Of a stretch of 64,000 nt of DNA, positions 34,383 through 43,618 are shown piece after piece; position 1 is the stretch's first letter, and each line of letters opens with the position of its first letter. The notes under the pieces were generated by a model. The model worked only from the letters and a program-made list of their open reading frames with translations, was not told the DNA's origin and searched no databases. The stretch covers positions 2,542,001-2,606,000 of the forward strand of contig OY729418.1 of the NCBI GenBank assembly GCA_963422275.1, written 5' to 3'. The stretch is from G963422275 sp963422275 (GTDB lineage Bacteria; Pseudomonadota; Alphaproteobacteria; Rhodobacterales; Rhodobacteraceae). The position numbers and the translations under genes were made by a program.

Positions 34383-35723
34383 ATGCGCCTGTCCCGGTAC
34401 TTTCTTCCGGTTCTCAAGGAAACGCCTGCCGAGGCCCAGATCGTGAGCCACCGATTGATGCTGCGTGCCGGCATGATCAGGCAGGCTTCAGCCGGAATCT
34501 ATTCATGGATGCCCCTTGGGCTGCGCGTGCTGGAACGCATCGAGGCCATTGTGAACGAAGAGCAAATCCGGGCTGGGCACATTCCAATGCTTATGCCGAC
34601 GCTTCAGCCCGCGTCGCTTTGGAGGGAGTCCGGAAGGTATGAAGACTACGGCGAGGAGATGCTCAGGATACGCGACCGGCACGGGCGAGATCTGCTCTAT
34701 GGCCCGACCAACGAGGAACTCATCACCGACATTTTCCGGAGCCACATTAATTCCTACCGGGAGCTTCCGCTGACCCTCTATCATATTCAGTGGAAATTCC
34801 GTGACGAAATCCGCCCTCGTTTCGGCGTGATGCGAGGCCGCGAGTTCCTGATGAAGGACGGCTACAACTTCGACACCGACAAGGAAGGCGCGATACACGC
34901 ATACAACAGACACATGGTGAGCTATCTTCGCACCTACGAAAGGATGGGATTGCAGGCCGTTCCGATGCGCGCGGATACCGGACCGATTGGCGGGAAGTAC
35001 AGTCACGAGTTTCTCGTTCTCGCGGAAACAGGCGAGTCGGAAGTCTATTTTGATGGAGCAATCCTGGATCTCCATCTCGGCAGCAAGAATGTGGACTACA
35101 ATAGCCCCGACGAGTGCGCCGCGATTGTGGACGAGTGGACAGCGCCGTACGCAAGAACCGACGAGACCCACGACGAGGAGGCGTATGGAGATTCGGTGCC
35201 GGCCGAACGAAGGCGGAAGTCACGCGCGATAGAGGTGGGCCAGATATTCTATTTCGGAACGAAGTACTCCGAACCGCTGAATGCACATGTCGTCGACGCA
35301 GACGGCAATCGAACCCCGGTCCACATGGGATCGCACGGCATCGGTGTCTCGCGCCTTGCGGGTGCCATCATTGAAGCGAGCCACGATGACAGGGGTATAA
35401 TATGGCCGGAATCCGTGGCCCCGTTCCATGTCGGCATCATCAATCTTGCACAGGAAGATTCCGGAACGGGAGAAGTCTGCGAAAACCTCTACAGAGCGCT
35501 TAAATCCGAAGGAATGGAGGTTCTCTATGACGACCGCGCGGAACGGGCCGGGGCGAAGTTCGCGACAATGGACTTGATCGGGCTCCCATGGCGAATAACC
35601 GTCGGGCCGCGTGGCATCAAGCATGGTACCGTGGAGCTGACCCGCCGCCGCACGGGAAAGAGCGAAACAATGCCGCCAACCTCCGTGGTCAAGCGGTTGA
35701 TTGAGACTTATTCCGACAATTGA
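34383..35723 (+). CDS. proS: Proline-tRNA ligase (short, INS-less type)
   Basis: 446 aa, the alphaproteobacterial form without the editing INS domain. Class II motifs: motif 1 in RQASAGIYSWMPLGLRVLER, TNEELITDIFRSHINSYREL with FRDEIRPRFGVMRGREFLMK (motif 2), and GIGVSRLAGAIIE (motif 3). The anticodon-binding domain follows (PFHVGIINLAQ and GRRRTGKSE-like end). It charges tRNA-Pro. Without INS, editing of Ala-tRNA-Pro must rely on a separate factor, not seen here. Confidence 0.95.
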   Translation: MRLSRYFLPVLKETPAEAQIVSHRLMLRAGMIRQASAGIYSWMPLGLRVLERIEAIVNEEQIRAGHIPMLMPTLQPASLWRESGRYEDYGEEMLRIRDRHGRDLLYGPTNEELITDIFRSHINSYRELPLTLYHIQWKFRDEIRPRFGVMRGREFLMKDGYNFDTDKEGAIHAYNRHMVSYLRTYERMGLQAVPMRADTGPIGGKYSHEFLVLAETGESEVYFDGAILDLHLGSKNVDYNSPDECAAIVDEWTAPYARTDETHDEEAYGDSVPAERRRKSRAIEVGQIFYFGTKYSEPLNAHVVDADGNRTPVHMGSHGIGVSRLAGAIIEASHDDRGIIWPESVAPFHVGIINLAQEDSGTGEVCENLYRALKSEGMEVLYDDRAERAGAKFATMDLIGLPWRITVGPRGIKHGTVELTRRRTGKSETMPPTSVVKRLIETYSDN

Positions 35724-35771
35724 GGCACGGGCTGCGCAAACGCCCGCAGAAGTGAATTGAGAGGATTGAGC

Positions 35772-37058
35772 GTGGCGCGAAGCACGTTGCCGTTCGCGGC
35801 ATTCGAGTGGTTGATCGCTTGGCGCTATCTTAGAGCCAAGAGAAGCGAGGGTGGGGTCAGCGCGATGACGCTGATTTCGCTTTCGGGAATAACGATTGCG
35901 GTCTTTGCGCTGGTCGCGACACTTGCCGTCCGTTCAGGGTTTCGCACCGAATTCGTCTCGACTGTCTTGGGCGCGAACGCGCATGTCTCGATCTACTCCG
36001 GATTTCGCCTGATCGATGAGGGCCAGGCCACGACGGCATTTCCCGCATTCGAGGAGATGGCCGATCGCCTGAGGGAAGTTGAAGGAGTTGCGACCGCAAC
36101 CCCTGTCGTTCGGGCGCAGGTGCTCGCCTCGTCCGATATCAGGAATGCCGGAATGGATCTCTACGGCATCGCGGTCGAGGATCTTGCGTCCTTTCCGCTC
36201 ATTGCGGATCCTGAGGTGAAGTTCGGCAACCTTGCGGACTTGGAAAACGGTATCGCGATTGGGTCCGGGTTGGCGCGAATTCTTGGAGTAGAGGTGGGCA
36301 GCTCGATACGGATCGTTACGCCGGACGGTGTCAAGACGGCGTTCGGTGTCGCACCTCGGGTCAATGTCTACGACATCGTGTACATCTTTGGCGTGGGACG
36401 CTACGACATTGACCGGGTCCGGGCCTACCTTCCTTTCGGCGAGGCGCAGGCATTCCTGGACCGCGAGGGTCGCGCTGACGAAATCGAGATATTCTTGGAT
36501 GATCCGGAAAGGGTTGAGGAAATCGAGAGCCTGTTGGAGGCAGCAGCCGGCGACGGTTTTTACGCTTGGTCTTGGAAGGATTCCTCCGGTGCGTTTCTGA
36601 GAGCGCTGGAAATGGAAGACAACATCATGTTCATTATCCTCTCAATCCTTGTCCTGATAGCGGCATCGAACATCGTCTCCGGCCTCGTGATGCTTGTCAA
36701 GAACAAGGGGAGCGACATCGGGATTTTGAGAACTGTTGGGCTAAGCCAGGGATCTATCTTGCGGGTGTTTTTCATTTGCGGCGCGTTAGTCGGCATTGCC
36801 GGAACGTTTTTCGGGGTCGTACTGGGTTGCCTCTTCGCAATCTATATCGATCCGATTTTCCAATTCGTGAACTACTTGGCCGGGGGCGGCGTCTGGGATC
36901 CGGAGGTTCGGTATCTTTCGAAGCTGCCGGCCAAGCTGGAACTCGCCGACGTCCTTTCTGCCGTTGCTATCTCGCTCGGCCTTTCGTTCGGCATCACGAT
37001 CTTCCCGGCGCGGCGCGCGGCGCGGATCAACCCGTTCGAGGCGCTTCGCTATGAATAG
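35772..37058 (+). CDS. lolCE: Lipoprotein-releasing system permease (LolC/E type)
   Basis: 428 aa from GTG 35772, chosen because GAGGA lies 6 bases upstream. The N-terminal segment FEWLIAWRYLRAKRSEG is the LolC/LolE signature, followed by TM1 (LISLSGITIAVFALVATLAV), a large periplasmic domain (about 60-270), then three C-terminal TM segments (IMFIILSILVLIAASNIVSG; IFFICGALVGIAGTFFG-like; LADVLSAVAISLGLSFGI). It works with LolD to detach outer-membrane lipoproteins from the inner membrane. Overlaps lolD by 8 bp. Confidence 0.92.
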   Translation: MARSTLPFAAFEWLIAWRYLRAKRSEGGVSAMTLISLSGITIAVFALVATLAVRSGFRTEFVSTVLGANAHVSIYSGFRLIDEGQATTAFPAFEEMADRLREVEGVATATPVVRAQVLASSDIRNAGMDLYGIAVEDLASFPLIADPEVKFGNLADLENGIAIGSGLARILGVEVGSSIRIVTPDGVKTAFGVAPRVNVYDIVYIFGVGRYDIDRVRAYLPFGEAQAFLDREGRADEIEIFLDDPERVEEIESLLEAAAGDGFYAWSWKDSSGAFLRALEMEDNIMFIILSILVLIAASNIVSGLVMLVKNKGSDIGILRTVGLSQGSILRVFFICGALVGIAGTFFGVVLGCLFAIYIDPIFQFVNYLAGGGVWDPEVRYLSKLPAKLELADVLSAVAISLGLSFGITIFPARRAARINPFEALRYE

Positions 37059-37728
37059 GCCCGTTCTTCAATTGGAAGGGATCGAAAAGTCTTTCAACCT
37101 AGGGGTGCCGAATGAAGTTGCGGTGCTTCTAGGTGTGAATCTTTCGGTTTCCGCTGGAGAGATCGTCGGCTTGCTTGCCCCGTCCGGGGCGGGAAAGTCG
37201 ACCCTGCTTCATATCGCCGGCCTGCTGGACTCTCCGACTTCGGGCAAAATAATGATTGACGGCAACGAGATGACCGGAGCCTTCGACCGATTTCGAACCC
37301 TAACTCGCCGACGCACAGTCGGTTTCGTTTACCAGTTCCACCACCTGCTCCCCGAGTTCACGGCGATCGAGAACATTGTCTTGCCGCAACTGGCAAATGC
37401 CGTCCCCAAGGACAGTGCGTATAACTGGTCCCGCGACTTGCTGCAGAAGGTCGGGCTCGAAGAGAGGGGGGGACATCGCCCTGCCGAACTTTCAGGTGGC
37501 GAACAGCAACGGGTCGCAATCTGCCGGGCGCTGGCGAACAATCCCAAATTGCTGCTGGCGGACGAGCCGACAGGAAATCTCGATATCAAAACCGCAGAAG
37601 CAGTTTTCGACGCGATGACCGGCATTTCCCGGGCAACCGGGCTCGGGGCATTGGTCGCAACACACAATCTCGGCTTGGCAGAACGAATGGACCGTGTCAT
37701 TCGCCTGCAGCATGGAGTCATTGCATGA
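37051..37728 (+). CDS. lolD: Lipoprotein-releasing system ATPase LolD
   Basis: 225 aa from ATG 37051 inside the end of lolCE. ABC motifs: Walker A PSGAGKSTLLH, Q-loop FVYQFHHLLPEFTA, signature AELSGGEQQRVAICRAL and Walker B LLLADEPTGNLD. It powers the lipoprotein-release permease. The coupling and order lolCE-lolD are normal. Confidence 0.95.
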   Translation: MNRPVLQLEGIEKSFNLGVPNEVAVLLGVNLSVSAGEIVGLLAPSGAGKSTLLHIAGLLDSPTSGKIMIDGNEMTGAFDRFRTLTRRRTVGFVYQFHHLLPEFTAIENIVLPQLANAVPKDSAYNWSRDLLQKVGLEERGGHRPAELSGGEQQRVAICRALANNPKLLLADEPTGNLDIKTAEAVFDAMTGISRATGLGALVATHNLGLAERMDRVIRLQHGVIA

Positions 37729-37823
37729 ACTGTAAAACGCAGCGTGAGCGCTAGGTCACTCAGGCTTACTACGGTTTTCAACCGAAGGGCCGCTGGCAAA
37801 CCTGATCAAATCCAGTTATGCGG

Positions 37824-39026
37824 CTACCTGTGGAGACGGACGATGAATCGTTCATTCTGCTCCAGCAAGTCGGGGTCCGAGCCATTGTGATCCCTCATGC
37901 CCTTGACGATTTTCCGAGGAATTCCCATCCCCATGTGTTCCAAGTATCCGTAGTCACGCATTACATCTTTCAGCAACTCGTTGCGCGTGGAACGTACGCC
38001 GACTCGAATCCGCTCGGGAGTTATGCCGTTCGGCAATCTGCCCGGCGAGACGATTTCCAACCTGTTGCTGTACAGCTCCAGCGCAATGTCCGTGCCTGTC
38101 AGCAGGTAGTCGCGATGAATGAGCGCATTCACAATACCTTCGCGCAGCGCTTCCTGAGGATAGGCCGGTCGTTCAATTCGTCTGCCTCCTTCCATTTCAG
38201 TGTGCATCCGCGTGTTTCGGTGTACAAATTCCAGCGCTTGCTCGACGAGCCCGTTCTCGACAATATTTCCACTCTCGTTGCGCAAAGCGATCATAGGGCC
38301 GCGCAACGCGGCGCGTTCCTGCGCCGCATAGTCTTGTTCGAATCCAAGATAGGCTACAGCGTCTATTCCGGCTTGCGGAAGAAACCGGTTTGGCAAACTT
38401 CCAAACAGCAACATGCCACCTACCGTAACACCTTCCTCTGCCATAATCTTGGTGTTAACGAGCAGAGCTCGCCATGCTTTGCCGTCTTCGGATGCAGGAG
38501 CGGGCTGACCACGGATGTCAGCAAAGTAATTTCTCAGCCTTCGCCGATCTAGATTGTCAAGGGTTGCGCCTGACACCGGCCGCAATTCCGCTCGAATTGA
38601 ACCTCTTTGCTGAAACAGTCGCGCAAGTTCTTCCTGGCTTGCTTCGCGGCTCTGACTTCCGACACGTATTAGGTATTTCAGGCTATTGTTGTGCCAAAGC
38701 GCGTGCACACCATATCCGCAAGTCACATGTACAACAGCAACCTCGTGTTGCTTATCGAATCCTCGGACCACGCTAAAGAATGGAATGATCGCGGGACGGA
38801 TTTTGTCCCGGCAAACGTTCATGACCCATTCTTCCAAGTTTGCCCTTACAAGCCCTGAAATGGTGCCGTCGTCCTCTACGCCAAGAAGCAGCGAGCCCCC
38901 GCCAAAATTCGAAAAGGCAACTAACTCCTTCGCGATGTCTTCAGGGCGCAGATCGTCCCTCTTGAACTCAACTTCCGAGTTCTCGCCATTCTTGATGATT
39001 TCCGAAAGCGCCGTTTGAGAAAGCAT
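37824..39026 (-). CDS. AlbA_2 (Schlafen-like) domain protein with RecG-like C-terminus
   Basis: 400 aa. The N-terminal AlbA_2 domain (about 10-130) reads SEVEFKRDDLRPEDIAKELV, AFSNFGGGSLLLGVEDDG and SLKYLIRVGSQSREASQEEL. The C-terminal half resembles the winged-helix/ATP-dependent region annotated in RecG-like regulators: YPQEALREGIVNALIHRDYL, LYSNRLEIVSPGRLP and EHMGMGIPRKIV. Only three bases separate its ATG from the stop of the upstream PHP-SMC-like gene, so the two should be co-expressed. A matching but broken pair lies at 60.6-64 kb. Function unknown; Schlafen-type domains can be nucleases or DNA-binding regulators. Confidence 0.8.
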   Translation of the reverse strand: MLSQTALSEIIKNGENSEVEFKRDDLRPEDIAKELVAFSNFGGGSLLLGVEDDGTISGLVRANLEEWVMNVCRDKIRPAIIPFFSVVRGFDKQHEVAVVHVTCGYGVHALWHNNSLKYLIRVGSQSREASQEELARLFQQRGSIRAELRPVSGATLDNLDRRRLRNYFADIRGQPAPASEDGKAWRALLVNTKIMAEEGVTVGGMLLFGSLPNRFLPQAGIDAVAYLGFEQDYAAQERAALRGPMIALRNESGNIVENGLVEQALEFVHRNTRMHTEMEGGRRIERPAYPQEALREGIVNALIHRDYLLTGTDIALELYSNRLEIVSPGRLPNGITPERIRVGVRSTRNELLKDVMRDYGYLEHMGMGIPRKIVKGMRDHNGSDPDLLEQNERFIVRLHR

Positions 39027-39029
39027 GAC

Positions 39030-41744
39030 TCAGAAACCGTACTTCGAGCGGCGCATCTCAAAAGCGGCTTTCCCGCCTTCCAGTATTTCCTCGACCAATT
39101 CACGTACCGGCAGGGAATCGATCGATCCCATGTGGTCACGCGCGATCTTCGCGTTGCCTTCCTTTGCCTCCAGGCCGAGAATCAGTTCAGCATCGCCGAG
39201 AACCGGGATATTGGCATTGTGGGTGGAGAAAACGAATTGCCGACGGCATTTTTCCTGCCGCATAATCGGTACGACACCCTCGGTTATAAAGCGATTGTCG
39301 AGGTCATCTTCGGGCTGATCGACAACAAGTGGCGCCTCGGATTCAAGAAGCAGGAGCAGCAGGACGGCGGTCGCCTTTTGTCCTGTGGAGAGAGAGTGAA
39401 GGGGTTGCCAGTTTGGCTCTTCGTTGTCCGTGGCTGTGTTAAGATCGATTCTTGTCGTCGCGGGCAGATCCAGCTCTTCGATTCTCATAAATATTTCGAA
39501 TCCGGCCTGCGCGATTCGCTCTGCAGAACCGACCGGGAAGCCATACTTCTTCTTGAGAGTTTCTTTGCCCTCGCAGCAACTCTGCGCAAGCTCTGGAAGC
39601 GACAGCTCTTCCTGCGCAATCAAGCGCTCAAGTGCTGCAGAGATGTTGCCGCCAATCTCTCGAAGAAGGCGCACCAGCGGTTCTCGGTCCCCTGCCATCG
39701 ACACCTTGACTTTAATTCGATCACGTAGCTTCCTCGACACTCGCTTCGCCGCAGTTTCGAGTCTGCGGAATTCGCTAGCCTTGATGCCCTCCCATTCTGA
39801 CAGCAGATTGCGTCTGCGTCCTTGGTGCACCTGTAGATCCCGCTTCAAGTTCGCTGTCTTGTCTTTCAGCGGGCGCAAATCCTCGATCTGCTCGCGAAGC
39901 TTGATGAATTCCGCTCCGTCAATCTTGGAATTCTGAAGTTCACGCAGAAGCTTTTCATAAGAGTTTTCGATTGCCGTTCGGCGTTCTTTCCAACGTGTGG
40001 CTGTTTCGTCGACTGCTCGGTCGGCCTCATCCAAGGCTTTCTCGAACTGATCTTCAACGGCAACGAGCTTCGTATCAAGAAGTTGGAGGATTCTTGTGAT
40101 GTTCTTCAGTATATCCGCGTTGGGGAGAGCTTCAAGAGCTCTGTCGGAAACGAACGCCGTATCCACCGGCAACCCATCGAACAGCTCCTTTTTGATCGAT
40201 CGATACTGTTCCAGCCGCTCACTGAGACTGGAAAAGATTCGGTCTTCCCGCACCAGCAAGCTTCGTTTCTTGAGTTTCTCCTCCAGTCTCGCCTCTTGGA
40301 ATCTCTTGAGTGTTTCTTCGAGACCAGGCAGCCCAGCAAGACGTTCGTCAAGCGATTTCATCTCGCGCAAAACTTCCACGATACGGGTGCGCGATTTTTC
40401 CAATTCCAAGAGAACCTCTGACTTCCGGTCGGACAGAGATGTGTCCCGGTCCACAAATCGCTCCAGAAGCCGTGTGAGTTTCTCCGGGCTTTTTGTTAAC
40501 TCGGAGATTTCATGCTGCCCGAACACTTCTGTGCCCGGAGCCACATCGCGCGGCGAAAGCGTTAGTACCTCGCCAGTTTTTTCATCTTTGACAACTGGCG
40601 GATTCGGCACTGTTCTCTCAATTGTATAACGGTGTGGCGAAGGCCCGTGCGACTGTACCAGCATCGAAACTTTCGTCCCGGATTGCAGAACGTGCCGGGT
40701 CACTCCCTCGTAAGCTTTCCGAGCTTCATTTCCGAGGGGATCGAGACCAAGCGCGTAGCGCATGCTCTCGATCATGGTAGACTTGCCCGTTCCGCGCCCG
40801 CCGACAAGCACATTGAGGTTTTCGCTGAAGTGAACGGCGGTGTCGCGCAAGAATCCGCCTTCCCATGTCATTGCTACAATTTTTGCGTGGGGGTCGGGCG
40901 TTGGGTCGCTGTGCTTTCGAATCCGAGAATCTGGATCCAAGAAGGCTTGCCGGAGTGCCTCAACCGAAACTTTTGACATCTTGATGAAGCATGACGCCGC
41001 ATCCTTCTTCAGGTCCTCAGGGTCGTTCACATCCGCTGCATTCAGAATCGCGGGGAGCCGTTCACGCTTGTGTTGTGCATCCTTGTTTTCCAATATCTGC
41101 CTGATTCCCTCCGGGGTGTCCGTTGCAGTTCCGGGCAGGGCACATGCCAGCAATTCAGGATTTTTCCAGACGTTGATGCGCGATGTCCCCGAGAGTTTCT
41201 TCAATAGCCCTCCTTTGGACGCAACATGCGCGGCGATGCAGACCGCGCGCCATTTCTTCGATGCCGCCAGCAGCTCGGTGGAGTCGAGGCAGCCGGTTGG
41301 AGAAGCGTCCGCCTTGTCATGAATGCCACAGGCCCCGAGATAGCTTTCAAGATGTTGATCTTTGTCGGGATCAAATATGCACAGGAAATGCACGCCGTCT
41401 TTTGCAACGGCTTCGAATCCACCGAATGCCCACAAACCAGCTTTGCGCACGGCGGCCAGAAGACCCAGGGAATCGCTTATTCGGTAGTGATCGGTTACTG
41501 CTATGACTTCGATGTTATTTTCGATGCAGGCTTCGACTATCGCACTGTTGTAATCTTCCTCCGAATTGAAATCCGATACCCTGTTGTATCGCTTGAGGTA
41601 CGCGAACGGATTGACCTGCAAGGCGCACCGATAATACCGTGCGCCGTTGGGCAGATCCAACGCAGCGTTTATTTGATCGGAGCTTGCATGGTCGAAACCG
41701 GTTGTAATGGCGGCCCTCCGCTGCTCCTTGTCAGTATGGTCCAT
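39030..41744 (-). CDS. TrlF-type PHP-SMC-like AAA ATPase
   Basis: About 904 aa from ATG 41744 (MDHTDKEQRRAA); the frame stays open to 41894 and earlier Met codons exist. N-terminal PHP phosphoesterase region with VIAVTDHYRISDS and AAHVASKGGLLKKLSG. The SMC-like ATPase has Walker A LVGGRGTGKSTMIES at about one-third of the chain, long coiled-coil arms (roughly residues 470-730; KSRTRIVEVLREMKSLDERL), signature LHSLSTGQKATAVLL and Walker B LVVDQPEDDLDNRF, then FVFSTHNANIPVLGDAE. The form suggests a DNA- or tRNA-acting nuclease with ATP-driven sensing. Coupled to the AlbA_2 gene. It follows the fatty-acid operon on the same strand after about 230 bp. Defence function is inferred only from type. 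Confidence 0.8.
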   Translation of the reverse strand: MDHTDKEQRRAAITTGFDHASSDQINAALDLPNGARYYRCALQVNPFAYLKRYNRVSDFNSEEDYNSAIVEACIENNIEVIAVTDHYRISDSLGLLAAVRKAGLWAFGGFEAVAKDGVHFLCIFDPDKDQHLESYLGACGIHDKADASPTGCLDSTELLAASKKWRAVCIAAHVASKGGLLKKLSGTSRINVWKNPELLACALPGTATDTPEGIRQILENKDAQHKRERLPAILNAADVNDPEDLKKDAASCFIKMSKVSVEALRQAFLDPDSRIRKHSDPTPDPHAKIVAMTWEGGFLRDTAVHFSENLNVLVGGRGTGKSTMIESMRYALGLDPLGNEARKAYEGVTRHVLQSGTKVSMLVQSHGPSPHRYTIERTVPNPPVVKDEKTGEVLTLSPRDVAPGTEVFGQHEISELTKSPEKLTRLLERFVDRDTSLSDRKSEVLLELEKSRTRIVEVLREMKSLDERLAGLPGLEETLKRFQEARLEEKLKKRSLLVREDRIFSSLSERLEQYRSIKKELFDGLPVDTAFVSDRALEALPNADILKNITRILQLLDTKLVAVEDQFEKALDEADRAVDETATRWKERRTAIENSYEKLLRELQNSKIDGAEFIKLREQIEDLRPLKDKTANLKRDLQVHQGRRRNLLSEWEGIKASEFRRLETAAKRVSRKLRDRIKVKVSMAGDREPLVRLLREIGGNISAALERLIAQEELSLPELAQSCCEGKETLKKKYGFPVGSAERIAQAGFEIFMRIEELDLPATTRIDLNTATDNEEPNWQPLHSLSTGQKATAVLLLLLLESEAPLVVDQPEDDLDNRFITEGVVPIMRQEKCRRQFVFSTHNANIPVLGDAELILGLEAKEGNAKIARDHMGSIDSLPVRELVEEILEGGKAAFEMRRSKYGF

Positions 41745-41975
41745 TAGCTCGTCATAGCTTTCCCTTCCGCGCATCATGATCGATGACGGTAGCTGCCAGT
41801 GCGATTTCGCGCAACCTGCCTCTGCGTACTTGCCTCCTTCGGTCCAGCTGCTTCCAGGTTTCGCAGTCCGTTGGAAGAAAACATGTCCGCACACAACACA
41901 CCGTGAAGCGCAATCGAGGAAATGCTTGCGCCTATGCCTGCGGCTGGCACGGGTGTTTCGACCTTCGTATCCAGC

Positions 41976-43604
41976 TTAAAGTGACTTGGCCGCTTCCCGC
42001 AACTGGAACTTCTGTATCTTTCCGGTCGAGGTCTTGGGAAGCTCTCGGGCAATCACTCTCTTTGGAACCTTGAATCTGGCAAGAGTCTGCTGGCAAAACT
42101 CGATGAGGTCAACTTCATCAAAGCTGGCCCCTTCCTTCAACTCCACGAAGGCGCAGGGAACCTCTCCCCATTTTTCGTCGGGCTTCGCTACGACAGCGCA
42201 GAAGGACACCGACGGATGGTGCATAAGCACTCCCTCCACCTCGACAGACGAGACGTTCTCGCCGCCCGAGATAATTATGTCCTTCGACCGATCGGCGATC
42301 TGGATGTATCCGTCCGGATGCTGCACCGCTATGTCGCCGGTCCAGAAATACCCGCGATCAAACGCTTCCTTGGTGGCATCGGGATTCCGGTAGTAACCCT
42401 TCATCACGGAGTTGCCTCGCATTACAACTTCACCAAGCGCCCTCCCGTCGTGCGCCACCTGCTCGCACGATTCGCTGTCCACCACCGTGATCTTCTCCAT
42501 CATCGGGAACAGGACGCCCTGACGCGCCTTGATCTTCGCCCGCTCGCTCTTCGGCAGTGCCTCCCACTCGTCGTTCCAGACGCACTCGGTCACGTGACCG
42601 TAGGTTTCGGTCAGCCCGTAGACTTGGGTCACATTGAAATTCAGCGCCTCTATGGCCTCGAGGGTGGCTGGTGCCGGCGGTGCCCCGGCAGTGAACACTT
42701 CCACTTGGTGCGAGAATTCTCGCCGTTCGTCGGAACTGGCGTTGGCAACCATGTTCAGGACAATCGGCGCCCCTCCGAAATGGGTCACTCGCTCTTCGGC
42801 AACGGCATCGAAAATGGTTTTTGCCGACACATCGCGACAGCCAATCACGGTTCCACCCAGAACCGGCATCATCCAGGTGTGGTTCCATCCATTGCAGTGG
42901 AAGAGGGGAACGATCGCGAGGAATCTTGGATATAACGTCATTCGCCAACTGATCACGGTGCCCATGGTCATGAGGTAGGCACCGCGGTGGTGGCAAACGA
43001 CGCCCTTCGGGCGGCCGGTTGTGCCTGACGTGTAATTCAGCGAAATGCTTTCCCACTCGTCCCTCGGCATGTCCCACGCAAACGGCAACGGAGCGCCAGC
43101 CAAGAAGTCTTCGTATTCGAGATGACGTCCAGTCGCATTGAAGCCTGCCTGGCAGTCGGCAACCTCAATGATTGTGGGCTTGCCGGAGTCCAGATTGTTC
43201 GAGGCGGCCTCCACAAGAGGGATGAACTGGGTATCGACGAGAATGACCTTGGGGCGTGCATGGCCGAGTATGTAAGTGACTGTTCCGGCATCAAGGCGCG
43301 TGTTTATCGTATTCAGCACCCCGCCGCAGGCCGGAACCCCAAAGTGCGCTTCCATCTGCGCGGGAATGTTCGGCAACACCGAGGAAACAACGTCGCCGGA
43401 GTTTACATCGGCATCCGACAGTGCGGAAGCAAGCCGAGAAACCCGCTCATGATACTTCGCATAATTGTAGCGCCGGTCTCCGTACACGACCGCTTCTCTG
43501 GAAGGATACACCTCCAGGGCACGATTGAGATGAGATAGCGGGGTCAGCGGCGTGTAGTTCGCCTTGCATCGGCCGAGTCCGATTTCATCTTCGAGCCATC
43601 CCAT
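41976..43604 (-). CDS. Fatty-acyl-CoA synthetase (AMP-forming)
   Basis: 542 aa, ANL superfamily. ATP-binding P-loop LNYTSGTTGRPKG, adenylate-binding QVYGLTETYGHVTECV, hinge GYFWTGDIAVQHPDGYIQI and catalytic-lysine end KTSTGKIQKFQLRE. It activates a carboxylic acid to its CoA thioester; medium/long-chain preference is inferred from the neighbours. Located 14 bases downstream of the multifunctional beta-oxidation gene, third in the thiolase-FadJ-ligase operon. Confidence 0.92.
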   Translation of the reverse strand: MGWLEDEIGLGRCKANYTPLTPLSHLNRALEVYPSREAVVYGDRRYNYAKYHERVSRLASALSDADVNSGDVVSSVLPNIPAQMEAHFGVPACGGVLNTINTRLDAGTVTYILGHARPKVILVDTQFIPLVEAASNNLDSGKPTIIEVADCQAGFNATGRHLEYEDFLAGAPLPFAWDMPRDEWESISLNYTSGTTGRPKGVVCHHRGAYLMTMGTVISWRMTLYPRFLAIVPLFHCNGWNHTWMMPVLGGTVIGCRDVSAKTIFDAVAEERVTHFGGAPIVLNMVANASSDERREFSHQVEVFTAGAPPAPATLEAIEALNFNVTQVYGLTETYGHVTECVWNDEWEALPKSERAKIKARQGVLFPMMEKITVVDSESCEQVAHDGRALGEVVMRGNSVMKGYYRNPDATKEAFDRGYFWTGDIAVQHPDGYIQIADRSKDIIISGGENVSSVEVEGVLMHHPSVSFCAVVAKPDEKWGEVPCAFVELKEGASFDEVDLIEFCQQTLARFKVPKRVIARELPKTSTGKIQKFQLREAAKSL

Positions 43605-43618
43605 TGGGCCATTCCTCT

